Assembly: GCA_017421915.1 (NCBI GenBank)
Contig: JAFOHG010000015.1
Coordinates: forward strand, 1-61,566
Direction: 5' to 3'
Length of the DNA stretch: 61,566 nt
From: Cellulosilyticum sp.
GTDB taxonomy: Bacteria > Bacillota > Clostridia > Lachnospirales > Cellulosilyticaceae
The translations under genes and the position numbers were made by a program. Under the pieces are notes generated by a model that saw only the letters and a list, made by a program, of their open reading frames with translations, was not told the origin of the DNA and ran no database searches. This document shows positions 35,770-45,284 of the stretch, piece after piece (the first letter of the stretch is position 1; the number at the start of each line of letters is the position of its first letter).

Positions 35770-36129
35770 ATGAAAGCATTATTTATAGAATATCCAAAAT
35801 GTACAACATGTAAAAAAGCATTAAAATATTTAAAAGAAAACAATGTAGAAGTAGAAGATCGTCATATTGTAGAAGATGTACCAACAGAAGCTGAATTAAA
35901 AAGTTGGATTGAAAAAAGTGGACTAGAATTTAAAAAGTTTTTTAACACATCTGGACAAGTTTATAAAGAAATGGGATTAAAAGATAAAGTAAAAGACATG
36001 TCTGAAGATGAAGCAATTCAATTACTTGCAAGTAATGGCATGCTTATAAAAAGACCTATTTTAGTAACAGATCAGGCAGTTTGTGTCGGGTTTAAAGAAG
36101 CACAATATGAAGAATTATTAAAACGTTAG
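35770..36129 (+). CDS. ArsC/Spx family thioredoxin-fold protein
   Basis: A 119-residue protein of the arsenate reductase-like family (ArsC/Spx/YffB). The redox pair is CTTC at residues 11-14 (YPKCTTCKKALKYL). The middle FFNTSGQVYKEMGLKDKVKDMSEDEA and late IKRPILVTDQAVCVGF carry the typical RP turn. Such proteins are either glutathione- or thioredoxin-linked reductases or Spx-like RNA polymerase partners; without the Spx-specific surface the first is a little more likely. No arsenic genes are nearby. AAGAGGATG lies about 10 bases before the ATG. Confidence 0.85.
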   Translation: MKALFIEYPKCTTCKKALKYLKENNVEVEDRHIVEDVPTEAELKSWIEKSGLEFKKFFNTSGQVYKEMGLKDKVKDMSEDEAIQLLASNGMLIKRPILVTDQAVCVGFKEAQYEELLKR

Positions 36130-36226
36130 AATAATGATATAAAGATAGTGAAAGATTATCAGAAAGAATATGTGCTATACTATTTATCGATATAAAATAG
36201 GGTACATAAAAAAGTAGGAGGCATAC

Positions 36227-37696
36227 ATGATACAAATTAAAGACGTTACATTACAAGATGTAGAAGCATTAATTATTCCAGTTTTTGAAGGTGAAGAATG
36301 TAAACAAGAGGTTTTAGAAAAATTAGTAGAAACAAAAGTATTCTTAGGTAAAGAAGAAGAGCTATTTGTTTTACCAAGTATTAATAATGAAGTTAGATAT
36401 ACAATTTATGCAGGGTTAGGAAAAATTGAAGATTTTACAACAGAATGCTTTAGAAAAGCTATTGCAAATGCAGTAAAAAAAGCAAAATCACTTAAAGTAA
36501 AAAGTGTAGGAATTTCGGTTAATGTAAATGAGAAACTTTGTGTAGGCGGCAACGTAAGAACAATTACAGAATCAGCTTTATTAGGTCTATATACTTTTGA
36601 TAAATATAAGTCAAAATCAGAACCAAAAGAAACGCTTGAAATTTACATTACTGGTGTTCCAGCTGAGAAAAATGTAAGAGCAAATGAAGTGCTTGCAGAA
36701 AGCAAAAATACAGCAGAGGGGATTATTTTAGCAAGAGATTTAACAAACGAACCATCTAATGCGATTTATCCAGAAACTTTAGCTAAAAAAGTGATTGAAG
36801 TATTTGAAGGAATGGATTTAGAAATAGAAGTGTTAGATGAAAAACAAATTGAAGCACTTGGTATGAAAGCTTTCTTAGCAGTAGGGCAAAGTTCTACTCA
36901 CAAACCAAGACTTATTGTAATGCGTCATCGTGGTGATGAAAATAGTAAAGAGGTATTAGGTCTTGTAGGAAAGGGGTTAACTTACGATACAGGTGGTTAC
37001 TCTTTAAAACCAACAGATTCTATGAAAACAATGCATAGCGATATGGGTGGAGCGGCATCTGTTATCGGTGCAATGTATGCTATTAGCAAAAATAAAGCAA
37101 AGAAAAATGTAACAGCTGTTGTAGCTGCATGTGAAAATGTTATTGCACCAGATAGTTACAAACCAGGTGATATTATTGGCTCTATGTCTGGTAAGACAAT
37201 TGAGATTGGAAATACAGATGCAGAAGGAAGATTAACACTTGCTGATGCAGTAACATATATTATTGAAAAAGAAAAAGTAGATAAAGTTATTGATATTGCA
37301 ACGTTAACAGGTGCTGTATTAGTAGCATTAGGTACAGAATATACAGGTGTTATTACAAATAATCAAGCATTTTACGAAGAACTTACAACAATAGCAGAAA
37401 AAACAGGAGAACGTTTCTGGCAATTACCAAGTTGTAAAGAATTTGCAAAGCTTAATAAAAGTAGTGTAGCAGATTTAAAGAATATTGGTGGCAGAAATGC
37501 TGGTACCATTACAGCTGGATTATTTGTAGGTGAATTTGTACAAGACTTACCATGGCTACACTTAGATATTGCTGGTACAGCATGGTCTGATGTAAGTGAA
37601 GGTTATCAGTCAAAAGGTGGAACAGGTGTGCCTGTAAAAACATTATATGGTTTAGTAGCAACACCATGCCCATGTAGTCAAAAGCATAGAGATTAA
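36227..37696 (+). CDS. pepA: M17 family leucyl aminopeptidase
   Basis: A 489-residue cytosol aminopeptidase with the family signature NTDAEGRLTLADAV and the metal/active-site stretch GKGLTYDTGGYSLKPTDSMKTMHSDMGGAA. Its N-terminal domain (residues 1-160) is the usual regulatory half. It releases N-terminal residues from peptides as a two-metal hexamer. GTAGGAGG precedes the ATG. An unusual Cys-rich end (CPCSQKH) is present. Monocistronic, with a strong terminator. Confidence 0.93.
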   Translation: MIQIKDVTLQDVEALIIPVFEGEECKQEVLEKLVETKVFLGKEEELFVLPSINNEVRYTIYAGLGKIEDFTTECFRKAIANAVKKAKSLKVKSVGISVNVNEKLCVGGNVRTITESALLGLYTFDKYKSKSEPKETLEIYITGVPAEKNVRANEVLAESKNTAEGIILARDLTNEPSNAIYPETLAKKVIEVFEGMDLEIEVLDEKQIEALGMKAFLAVGQSSTHKPRLIVMRHRGDENSKEVLGLVGKGLTYDTGGYSLKPTDSMKTMHSDMGGAASVIGAMYAISKNKAKKNVTAVVAACENVIAPDSYKPGDIIGSMSGKTIEIGNTDAEGRLTLADAVTYIIEKEKVDKVIDIATLTGAVLVALGTEYTGVITNNQAFYEELTTIAEKTGERFWQLPSCKEFAKLNKSSVADLKNIGGRNAGTITAGLFVGEFVQDLPWLHLDIAGTAWSDVSEGYQSKGGTGVPVKTLYGLVATPCPCSQKHRD

Positions 37697-37784
37697 GATT
37701 AGAAATATTTTAGATCAATAATTCAATATTATAATGTTATCTCTGTAACAGAGGTAAATTTAGTAATAGGATTAAGAATCGGAT

Positions 37785-37824
37785 AAAAAATGAGATGACT
37801 TTTATAAAGGTCATCTCATTTTTT
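37785..37824 (+). terminator. Terminator after pepA
   Basis: AAAAAATGAGATGAC (37785-37799) pairs perfectly with GTCATCTCATTTTTT (37810-37824). Confidence 0.9.
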
Positions 37825-37999
37825 ATGATTTAATAGTAGATAGATGCAAAATACATATTAGCCATACCGAAAAGTTATAGTCTAATATTTTTAATTCCAT
37901 AAAAGTATTCTTCCTTAGTTAAAATCAAATGTTTTTATAAGATCATTATAACATCATAATATATTCCACTAATTTCCAATGTCATTTTTATGCAAAAGG

Positions 38000-38027
38000 T
38001 TGCATGAAATGTTAAAAAGTGTATAAT
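38000..38027 (+). promoter_or_regulatory. Probable promoter of the CAP-protein gene
   Basis: TTGCAT (38000-38005) and TATAAT (38022-38027) are 16 bases apart in an otherwise featureless AT-rich gap, 169 bases before the start codon. Confidence 0.45.
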
Positions 38028-38105
38028 AAATATTACGAAGTTGTTACATGAATTAAACAATATGTAATAATTTTTACTTAAACACAAAATAAAGTTGTTT
38101 GAGGG

Positions 38106-38140
38106 GATTCAATCCAAATTGATTCAATCCATAATGATTC
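38106..38140. repeat. 15-bp direct repeats in the CAP-gene leader
   Basis: GATTCAATCCA at 38106 and 38121 and a partial GATTCA at 38136 repeat with an exact period of 15 bases, 55-90 bases before the start. They could be a regulator site or a slippage relic. Confidence 0.5.
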
Positions 38141-38195
38141 ACTTAAAACAAGATAAGTGAAAATAAAAGATGTAGAGGATAAGAGGAGAATAATC

Positions 38196-39035
38196 ATGAA
38201 AACAAAAAAATTTATTTCAAAAGTATCAGTTTTAACATTAGTAGGAGCAACTGTATTAGGTTCAGGTGCAGCAGTACAAGCTAAGTCATTACCATCAAAT
38301 CATAGTCATAAAGTGTGTAATCATAAAGTATGCAGACCAGGAATAAATAGACCTATTTACAATGGATGTGGAAATATCACAATAATAAAACCAGGCTGTT
38401 CACAAAGCAATGGTTCAATAATAAAACCAGGCTGTTCACAAGGCAATGGTTCAATAATAAAACCAGGCTGTTCACAAGGTAACGGTTCAATTCAAAAACC
38501 AGAAACAAAACCAGAAACAAAACCAGAAACAAAACCAGAAACAAAACCAGAAACAAAACCAGAAACAAATCCAGAAACAAAGCCTGAGACAAAACCAGAG
38601 ACAAATGAAGGAAATAACTCAAATCAAACAGGAAATAATAACTCAACAGAAACAAGTGCACAAAAATCATTTGAAGACCAAGTTTTAGTACTTGTTAATA
38701 AAGAACGTGCGGCTTATAATTTAGCACCATTAACAATGGATGAAAATGTAAGAAAAGTAGCACGTACTAAATCAACAGATATGAGTAAAAACAATTATTT
38801 CAGCCATACAAGTCCAACTTATGGCTCACCATTTGATATGTTAAAGACATTTGGTATTAGCTATAGAAGTGCAGGAGAAAATATTGCTCAAGGTTATACA
38901 ACACCAGAAGCAGTTGTAAAAGGATGGATGAATAGTCCAGGACACCGTGCTAATATTTTAAATGAAAGTTATACCAAAATTGGTGTAGGTTATGAAGCAA
39001 ATGGTAACTACTGGACACAATTATTTATTGGATAA
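38196..39035 (+). CDS. Secreted CAP-domain (SCP/YkwD-like) protein with low-complexity linker
   Basis: A 279-residue exported protein: signal peptide (residues 1-28, cleavage near VQAKS), a Cys/Pro segment with three 12-residue repeats (IIKPGCSQGNGS type, about 62-97), a linker of nine PET tetrapeptides (mostly KPET), a Gly/Asn-rich spacer, and a C-terminal CAP domain (about 160-279) with YFSHTSPTYGSPFDML, GENIAQGY and WMNSPGHRANILN, including the two conserved His. The start at 38196 is set by AAGAGGAG just upstream; the frame is open from a GTG at 38157. Function of bacterial CAP proteins is unclear; wall association is plausible. No anchor motif. Confidence 0.88.
   Translation: MKTKKFISKVSVLTLVGATVLGSGAAVQAKSLPSNHSHKVCNHKVCRPGINRPIYNGCGNITIIKPGCSQSNGSIIKPGCSQGNGSIIKPGCSQGNGSIQKPETKPETKPETKPETKPETKPETNPETKPETKPETNEGNNSNQTGNNNSTETSAQKSFEDQVLVLVNKERAAYNLAPLTMDENVRKVARTKSTDMSKNNYFSHTSPTYGSPFDMLKTFGISYRSAGENIAQGYTTPEAVVKGWMNSPGHRANILNESYTKIGVGYEANGNYWTQLFIG
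38381..38488 (+). repeat. Three 36-bp tandem repeats within the CAP gene
   Basis: Copies start at 38381, 38417 and 38453 and begin AATAATAAAACCAGGCTGTT. The first two differ at one base and the third at a few. They encode the 12-residue cysteine-containing repeat; near-identity at DNA level suggests recent duplication. Confidence 0.9.
38496..38603 (+). repeat. Nine 12-bp repeats (PET linker)
   Basis: Nine units of AAACCAGAAACA type encode the PET tetrapeptides. The first six are almost identical and the last three have silent and missense changes. Copy number is likely variable by slippage. Confidence 0.9.
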
Positions 39036-39298
39036 TATAAAAGATATAGAGATTAAAAAGTTTTAAGTACATAATTTGAACTTGAGTAAAAACATAAAAT
39101 TCTACTAAACCATGTATAATAAGAAAACATCGAAAGTCTTCATAGGATAAAATTAAAGGAAAAATAAATTTTTAAATAAGATAGCTAAATGTTTAAGTGA
39201 ATTATATGTTTCAAGGCAAAAAAGTACTTAGATTAATTAATTAATAAATTAATTAATAACAAAACCATATATAAATATACATTCAACTAACTCCCCCT

Positions 39299-39424
39299 AA
39301 AGGGGCTGTCGCACTAAGAGCATATAGCTTATAAATATACAATTTGTTAGACTTAAACAAGTTTAATTGCTTTAACAATTGTATAAATATAAGTTGAAAT
39401 GCTTAATGCGACAGCCTCTTTTTT
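39299..39424. repeat. 126-bp long inverted repeat (MITE-like element or large convergent terminator)
   Basis: The left end AAGGGGCTGTCGCACTAAG and right end GCTTAATGCGACAGCCTCTT are inverted copies, and the interior also pairs (CTTATAAATATACAATTTGTT with AACAATTGTATAAATATAAG). The right end finishes in TTTTTT. It lies between the converging CAP and splB genes, so it could be a terminator, but its length and TIR-like ends resemble a small non-autonomous transposable element. No target duplication is evident. Confidence 0.55.
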
Positions 39425-39439
39425 GTTAATAAAGAAAAA

Positions 39440-40462
39440 CTATATAATATATTTAACATCTTTATAAGGAAAAAGATCATCAAATTCCTTAGTAAAGAAA
39501 GCTTTCATATCCGCAATATTTTCTTTAGGATAAACATATTTGCCATATCCAAATTGTCCATATTTAAAACTACGATTTTCTTCATTCATTGGAAGTGTAG
39601 TTTCAGGGAAGATTTGTGTAATACGATTTTTGGCTCTAAGTGTATAACGATGAGAGATGACTTCAAAGATAATAGGATAAGGTGGTTTTTCAGGAAGTTC
39701 TTTTTTTAAAGAAACAAGAAGTTCATGATATTCCTCTTTCCAATTAGGATACATAAAAACGGGGGCAATGATAAAGCCTACAGGATAGCCACTATGAGAT
39801 AATTTACTACTTGCTTCAATACGGAGTTTACTAGAAGCAGTATGATGCTCATGAGTATCGATAATATGTGGTGTATTTAATGAAAAGCGAATTTCTGTAT
39901 GGCCATTATGATTTAAATTTAATAAGCCATCTACATCATTATATTTACTTACAAAACGAAAGCGGGTATGCTCTCTTGCACCAAAATATTCAATACATGT
40001 AGCAAGTGAGTGGGTATAAGGTTCAACAGGGAGAGGATCAGAAGTTGCAGCACCTTCAAAAATGGTGATATGAGGTAATCTTTCATCAGTATATTTTTGA
40101 GCTTGTCCTAAAATTTCATCTATATTGACATGAACACGTACAAAAGGTTTATCACCTAGTTGGGTATTAAGATAACAATACTCGCATTGGCCCATACACC
40201 CACTGACTAAAGGAAGCTGATAATGAGCAGAAGGTTTACAGGATTGGAATTTTAGACTTTTTTTGATGCCAACCACTAAAGTTTGTTTACCATGTTGATA
40301 CATATCATGAGGATTATCTCCTGGAATATTGGATTTTACACGATTTGTAGCAGCTTCAAAAATTTCTATATTGGGATTAGAACTAAATTGATTATAAAGG
40401 GATTGACCAAGAGGATAATCTCTTGCCCCTTTTTCAAAGATAACGCGTTTGGGTTTAAACAT
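39440..40462 (-). CDS. splB: Spore photoproduct lyase
   Basis: A 340-residue radical SAM enzyme that repairs spore photoproduct (5-thyminyl-5,6-dihydrothymine) in DNA during germination. The 4Fe-4S motif is C-MGQ-C-EY-C (CX3CX2C) at about residue 90, within SGCMGQCEYCYLNTQLG. The N-terminal FKPKRVIFEKGARDYPLG and C-terminal KYGQFGYGKYVYPKE are typical of clostridial SplB. AGGAG lies 9 bases before the ATG. A sigma-G-like promoter is found upstream, consistent with forespore expression. It implies that the host forms spores. Confidence 0.92.
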   Translation of the reverse strand: MFKPKRVIFEKGARDYPLGQSLYNQFSSNPNIEIFEAATNRVKSNIPGDNPHDMYQHGKQTLVVGIKKSLKFQSCKPSAHYQLPLVSGCMGQCEYCYLNTQLGDKPFVRVHVNIDEILGQAQKYTDERLPHITIFEGAATSDPLPVEPYTHSLATCIEYFGAREHTRFRFVSKYNDVDGLLNLNHNGHTEIRFSLNTPHIIDTHEHHTASSKLRIEASSKLSHSGYPVGFIIAPVFMYPNWKEEYHELLVSLKKELPEKPPYPIIFEVISHRYTLRAKNRITQIFPETTLPMNEENRSFKYGQFGYGKYVYPKENIADMKAFFTKEFDDLFPYKDVKYII

Positions 40463-40502
40463 AGTAAAAATCTCCTATTAATCATTTTAATCAATCTATT
40501 TT

Positions 40503-40531
40503 TAGTGTGTTTAAAGCAAAGAAAAATATTC
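40503..40531 (-). promoter_or_regulatory. Possible sigma-G promoter of splB
   Basis: On the reverse strand GAATA (40531-40527), 17 bases, CACACTA (40509-40503) resembles the forespore sigma-G pattern GHATR / CATnnTA. It lies 41 bases before the start codon. Confidence 0.35.
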
Positions 40532-40734
40532 TTCTATAAAGGAATAAGAGTATGTAATAGTTGGAGAGCAGTGAATTAAAAATAAATTAAATTAAGGATA
40601 TTACTGAATTTTATTAAATGGTAGCATATATCTGTTTTTAATTAAGTAAACTATTAGTGGCAAAAAAATATTTTGTTTTATATAGCATTTAATAAAAAAT
40701 AAGAGGAGGAAAAATAACAATATCGCTCAATAAA

Positions 40735-40749
40735 TGAAAATAATTATCA
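40735..40749. promoter_or_regulatory. Fur-box-like site upstream of the eno promoter
   Basis: TGAAAATAATTATCA matches TGATAATnATTATCA at 13 of 14 positions and ends 6 bases before the -35 box of the eno promoter. In such AT-rich DNA chance matches occur, but this is the best match noticed in the window. Confidence 0.4.
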
Positions 40750-40755
40750 AAATTA

Positions 40756-40784
40756 TTGACAGACAATTTCACTTTTGATAATAT
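40756..40784 (+). promoter_or_regulatory. Sigma-A promoter of eno
   Basis: TTGACA (40756-40761) and TAATAT (40779-40784) with a 17-base spacer; transcription would start near 40791, giving a leader of about 145 bases. Confidence 0.75.
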
Positions 40785-40809
40785 ATACATATATTTAACA
40801 ATACAACTT

Positions 40810-40873
40810 GATGAGCAATCATCACTACTTCATGTGGTCAGGTTAGGTCTTTGGGCCTTGCCTGACGCCACTG
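40810..40873 (+). ncRNA. Structured 5' leader RNA of eno
   Basis: Two hairpins lie in the predicted leader. GATGA-gcaa-TCATC (40810-40823) has a GNRA tetraloop. CA-GTGG-TCAGG-AGGTC (from 40831) pairs with GGCCT-CCTGA-CCAC-TG (to 40873) in a long stem with two small internal loops. This part is clearly richer in G and C than its surroundings. It matches no riboswitch consensus I can recall. It could be a regulatory leader or an mRNA-stabilizing structure. Confidence 0.5.
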
Positions 40874-40913
40874 TGTTTTCGGATAACATGTTAAACATGC
40901 TATATTACTTTAA

Positions 40914-42209
<1,296 letters not shown>

Positions 42210-42262
42210 TAAATATAATTAATGTATAACATAATTAGATTATATATTAAGGAACTTGATAT

Positions 42263-42295
42263 AAAAAGGGTGTCGTATTCACGACACCCTTTTAA
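42263..42295. terminator. Terminator between eno and the ABC-F gene
   Basis: AAAAAGGGTGTCGT pairs with ACGACACCCTTTT around an ATTC loop. It separates converging genes and can work both ways. Confidence 0.9.
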
Positions 42296-42315
42296 AATGA
42301 GATAAAATAAGAAAA

Positions 42316-44256
42316 TTAAAGTTGTTCACTTAAGTTTTCCCATTCTTCATAAAGATTAGTAATTTGAGTATTTAAAAGTTCTTTTTCATTTAAGAAGTCT
42401 TTGCTTTTTTCAAAATCACTATAAATCTCTTCTAGACAAAGTTGTTCATCAATATAGGCAACACGTTCTTCAGCTTCGCTAATAGCTTCTTCAATTTTAG
42501 CAAGTTGATTTTGAATACGTCTAACTCTAGCCTGTTCTTCTTTTTGTTTTTGACGGTCTAATTTTGCAGAAGAAGGCGTATCGTTGGTAGGCGGAACAAT
42601 TGTAGTAGAAGACATTTGAGATAGATTTTTAGAAGTATTTTCTGTAGGTGAAGTAACAAGCTCTTTTTTCTTTTCTACATAGTAATCATAGTCTCCTAGG
42701 TATTCCTTAGTACCTGAATGAGACATCTCAATGATTTTACTAGCTGTTTGATTAATAAAATAACGGTCATGAGATACATAAAGAACAGTACCTTCATAAT
42801 TTAAAATAGCACTTTCTAAAATTTCCTTAGAGAGAATATCTAAATGGTTAGTAGGCTCATCTAGGATTAAGAAATTAGCTTTAGAAAGCATGATTTTAGC
42901 TAATGCAACGCGACCACGCTCACCACCACTTAGTGTACTAATAGGTTTAAAGACATCTTCACCGGTAAAGAGAAAGGCAGCTAATACATTACGAATTTCA
43001 CCATTTTTTAATTCTGGGAAAGCTGATTGAATTTCTTCCATAATGGTATTGCTTGTATCTAGGGTAGAGTGTTCCTGGTCATAGTAACCAATCATGACAT
43101 TGCTACCTAATTTAAAGGAACCACCTGTAGGCTCCATCTTACCAAGGAGCATACGGAAGACTGTTGTTTTCCCAACGCCATTAGGGCCAACTAAAGCAAC
43201 CTTATCCCCTTTTTTAATGGACATACACATATTTTCAAATAGCAAAGCATCATCAAAGGACTTACTTAAATGGTCTGTAAAGAGTACATCATTACCGCTT
43301 ATGACACGAGGGGTTAATGTAAGCTGCATAGGTTTATTATCAATCATTGGCATATCCATGATTTCTATTTTTTCAAGTGCTTTCTCACGGCTTCTAGCAC
43401 GTTTAATAGACTTTTCACGATTAAACTGCTTAAGCTTAGAAATAACAGCCTGCTGATGAGCGATTTCCTTTTGCTGCTTCTCAAAATGCTTCATGGCAAC
43501 TTCGTATTCTTTTTCGCTCTTAAGCATATAATCGCTATAGTTTCCAGTGTATACGAAACTACGACCAAACTCTAAGTGAATAACTTTCGTAACAATCTTG
43601 TCTAAAAAGTAGCGGTCATGGGAAATAATTAAAACAGCACCTTTATAATTTCTTAAGAAGCCTTCTAGCCATTCAATTGCTTCAATATCTAAATGGTTAG
43701 TAGGTTCATCAAGGAGAAGTAAGGTAGGTTCTTGCAAAAGAAGTTTACCAAGAGCAATACGATTTTTTTGACCACCAGATAGGATATGAATGGGCTTGTC
43801 ATAGACACTTTCATCAAATCCTAATCCTTTAAGAACACCTTTTACAAGACTTTTATACTCATAACCTTTTTTATTTTCAAATTCGCTACGTAATTTATCG
43901 TAGCTATTAATAAGTTCTAAAGATGAAGTTTGAGCAATTTTATTTTCTATTTCATGCAATTTTTCTTCTAATGCAATCACTTCATCGAACACACTTAAAA
44001 GCTCTGCATAAACAGTACGATTTGATGAAAGGTCCATGTTTTGTTTAAGATAACCAATTTGGCAGTCTTTACTATAAGTAATAATACCATCATCTGGCTC
44101 AAGTTCTTTTGTTAAAATCTTAAGTAGAGTTGTCTTACCAGCGCCGTTATTACCAATTAGAGCAACTTTTTCGTGATTTTCAATATGAAAAGAAATGTTT
44201 TTTAAAACTTCTTTATCAATAAAAGTTTTTTGTATACTACTACATGAGATAATCAT
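42316..44256 (-). CDS. ABC-F family ATPase
   Basis: A 646-residue soluble protein with two ABC domains and no membrane part. Walker A is GNNGAGKTTLLK and GPNGVGKTTVFR, signatures are LSGGQKNR and LSGGERGR, and Walker B is LLLDEPTNHLDI and LILDEPTNHLDI. Between them lies the P-site tRNA interaction linker with KRARSREKALEK, and at the C-terminus a long coiled coil (about 545-646). Relatives such as YdiF/Uup act on ribosomes and some protect against antibiotics. The length and coiled-coil tail fit the YdiF-type housekeeping group rather than a resistance factor. AAGGAGG precedes the ATG. Confidence 0.9.
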   Translation of the reverse strand: MIISCSSIQKTFIDKEVLKNISFHIENHEKVALIGNNGAGKTTLLKILTKELEPDDGIITYSKDCQIGYLKQNMDLSSNRTVYAELLSVFDEVIALEEKLHEIENKIAQTSSLELINSYDKLRSEFENKKGYEYKSLVKGVLKGLGFDESVYDKPIHILSGGQKNRIALGKLLLQEPTLLLLDEPTNHLDIEAIEWLEGFLRNYKGAVLIISHDRYFLDKIVTKVIHLEFGRSFVYTGNYSDYMLKSEKEYEVAMKHFEKQQKEIAHQQAVISKLKQFNREKSIKRARSREKALEKIEIMDMPMIDNKPMQLTLTPRVISGNDVLFTDHLSKSFDDALLFENMCMSIKKGDKVALVGPNGVGKTTVFRMLLGKMEPTGGSFKLGSNVMIGYYDQEHSTLDTSNTIMEEIQSAFPELKNGEIRNVLAAFLFTGEDVFKPISTLSGGERGRVALAKIMLSKANFLILDEPTNHLDILSKEILESAILNYEGTVLYVSHDRYFINQTASKIIEMSHSGTKEYLGDYDYYVEKKKELVTSPTENTSKNLSQMSSTTIVPPTNDTPSSAKLDRQKQKEEQARVRRIQNQLAKIEEAISEAEERVAYIDEQLCLEEIYSDFEKSKDFLNEKELLNTQITNLYEEWENLSEQL

Positions 44257-44333
44257 AAGTAAGCCTCCTTAAAACAATACTTTTATTTTAACAAAAAAAC
44301 GTTTAGAATAAAAGGAATAGACAAGATACGACA

Positions 44334-44363
44334 TTGACAAAAAAAAAACTAAAATGATATACT
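44334..44363 (+). promoter_or_regulatory. Promoter of rex
   Basis: TTGACA (44334-44339) and TATACT (44358-44363) separated by 18 bases, the spacer containing a run of ten A. No Rex operator (TTGTGAAnnnnTTCACAA type) is visible around it. Confidence 0.6.
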
Positions 44364-44399
44364 AAATTAAATATTTACGATGGATAAGGAGATGAGAAA

Positions 44400-45062
44400 G
44401 TGACAGAAGATAAAAAGATATCCATGGCTGTTGTAAGACGTTTACCACGTTATTATAGATATCTAGGTGAATTATTGCAAAAAGGAGTTGGCAAAATTTC
44501 ATCTCGAGAGTTAAGTGAAAAGATGAATGTCACAGCCTCACAAATTCGTCAAGATCTTAACAATTTTGGAGGCTTTGGTCAACAAGGATATGGTTACAAT
44601 GTTGAATATTTATATAATGAGATTGGAAAGATTTTAGGATTACATCAAAATTATAAAATGATTATTGTTGGTGTAGGGAACTTAGGGCAGGCAATAGCAA
44701 ACTCTAATTCTTTTAGTAAGAGGGGCTTTAAATTAGTAGGTTTATTTGATGTAAATCCTAAGTTAATTGGTATGAGTATTCATGGTGTAGAAGTAATGGA
44801 TGTAGATTGCATGGAGCAATTTGTTAAGGAGAATGGTGTAGATATTGCAATTCTTACTATGCCAAAAACAAGAGTAAAGGAAACGGCAGAAAATTTAGCA
44901 AAATGGGGAATAAAAGGACTTTGGAATTTTTCACCTGTTGATTTGATTGTACCTGATACAGTACAAATTGAAAACGTACATCTTTCACATTCACTTATGA
45001 CACTTGCTTATATGATTAATGAAGCAGAAGAAGAACGTGAAAAGAAGAATAAGAGTGAGTAG
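44400..45062 (+). CDS. rex: Redox-sensing transcriptional repressor
   Basis: A 220-residue Rex protein: winged helix (residues 8-80, RRLPRYYRYLGELLQKG, ISSRELSEKMNVTASQIRQDLNNFGGFGQQGYGYNV) and a Rossmann domain binding NADH (VGVGNLGQAI). It represses fermentation and respiration genes when NAD+ is high. The start is GTG at 44400, with AAGGAGATGAG upstream. It has its own promoter and terminator. The C-terminal swap helix is present. Confidence 0.95.
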   Translation: MTEDKKISMAVVRRLPRYYRYLGELLQKGVGKISSRELSEKMNVTASQIRQDLNNFGGFGQQGYGYNVEYLYNEIGKILGLHQNYKMIIVGVGNLGQAIANSNSFSKRGFKLVGLFDVNPKLIGMSIHGVEVMDVDCMEQFVKENGVDIAILTMPKTRVKETAENLAKWGIKGLWNFSPVDLIVPDTVQIENVHLSHSLMTLAYMINEAEEEREKKNKSE

Positions 45063-45070
45063 TCGTTTAT

Positions 45071-45127
45071 ACAAAAAGGTGTTTATAAAAAGTATAGGAT
45101 AGAACTTTTTATGAACACCTTTTTGCA
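45071..45127 (+). terminator. Terminator after rex
   Basis: ACAAAAAGGTGTTTATAAAAAG pairs with CTTTTTATGAACACCTTTTTG, with one mismatch. Confidence 0.8.
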
Positions 45128-45284
45128 TAAAATAATATTTAAATAAGACAAAAATAAATGAGAAAAAGTATAAGAAAACTAAAATAATTACTATATTTAT
45201 AGAATATGACTGTAATAGTGAGATATAATAAGATTTTGTTAAAATGACGAAATAGACAATAGGATATTTAATCTAGGAGGTGGG

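Noticed and set aside
38377..38670. Reverse-strand open frame inside the CAP gene giving a Leu/Phe/Val-rich repeat
   Set aside because: It is the antisense of the 36-bp and 12-bp repeats; its periodicity follows the forward repeats, and it has no ribosome binding site.
39232..39259. ATTAATT repeats between the CAP and splB genes as an origin or protein site
   Set aside because: They are simple AT-rich repetition with no further supporting structure.
40810..40873. Fluoride riboswitch before enolase
   Set aside because: Fluoride riboswitches do occur with eno genes, but the conserved GGNGATGG start and the GCTGATG-like 3' part are not found in this leader.
44281..44399. Rex autoregulatory operator
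   Set aside because: No TTGTGA/TCACAA-type inverted repeat is seen near the promoter.
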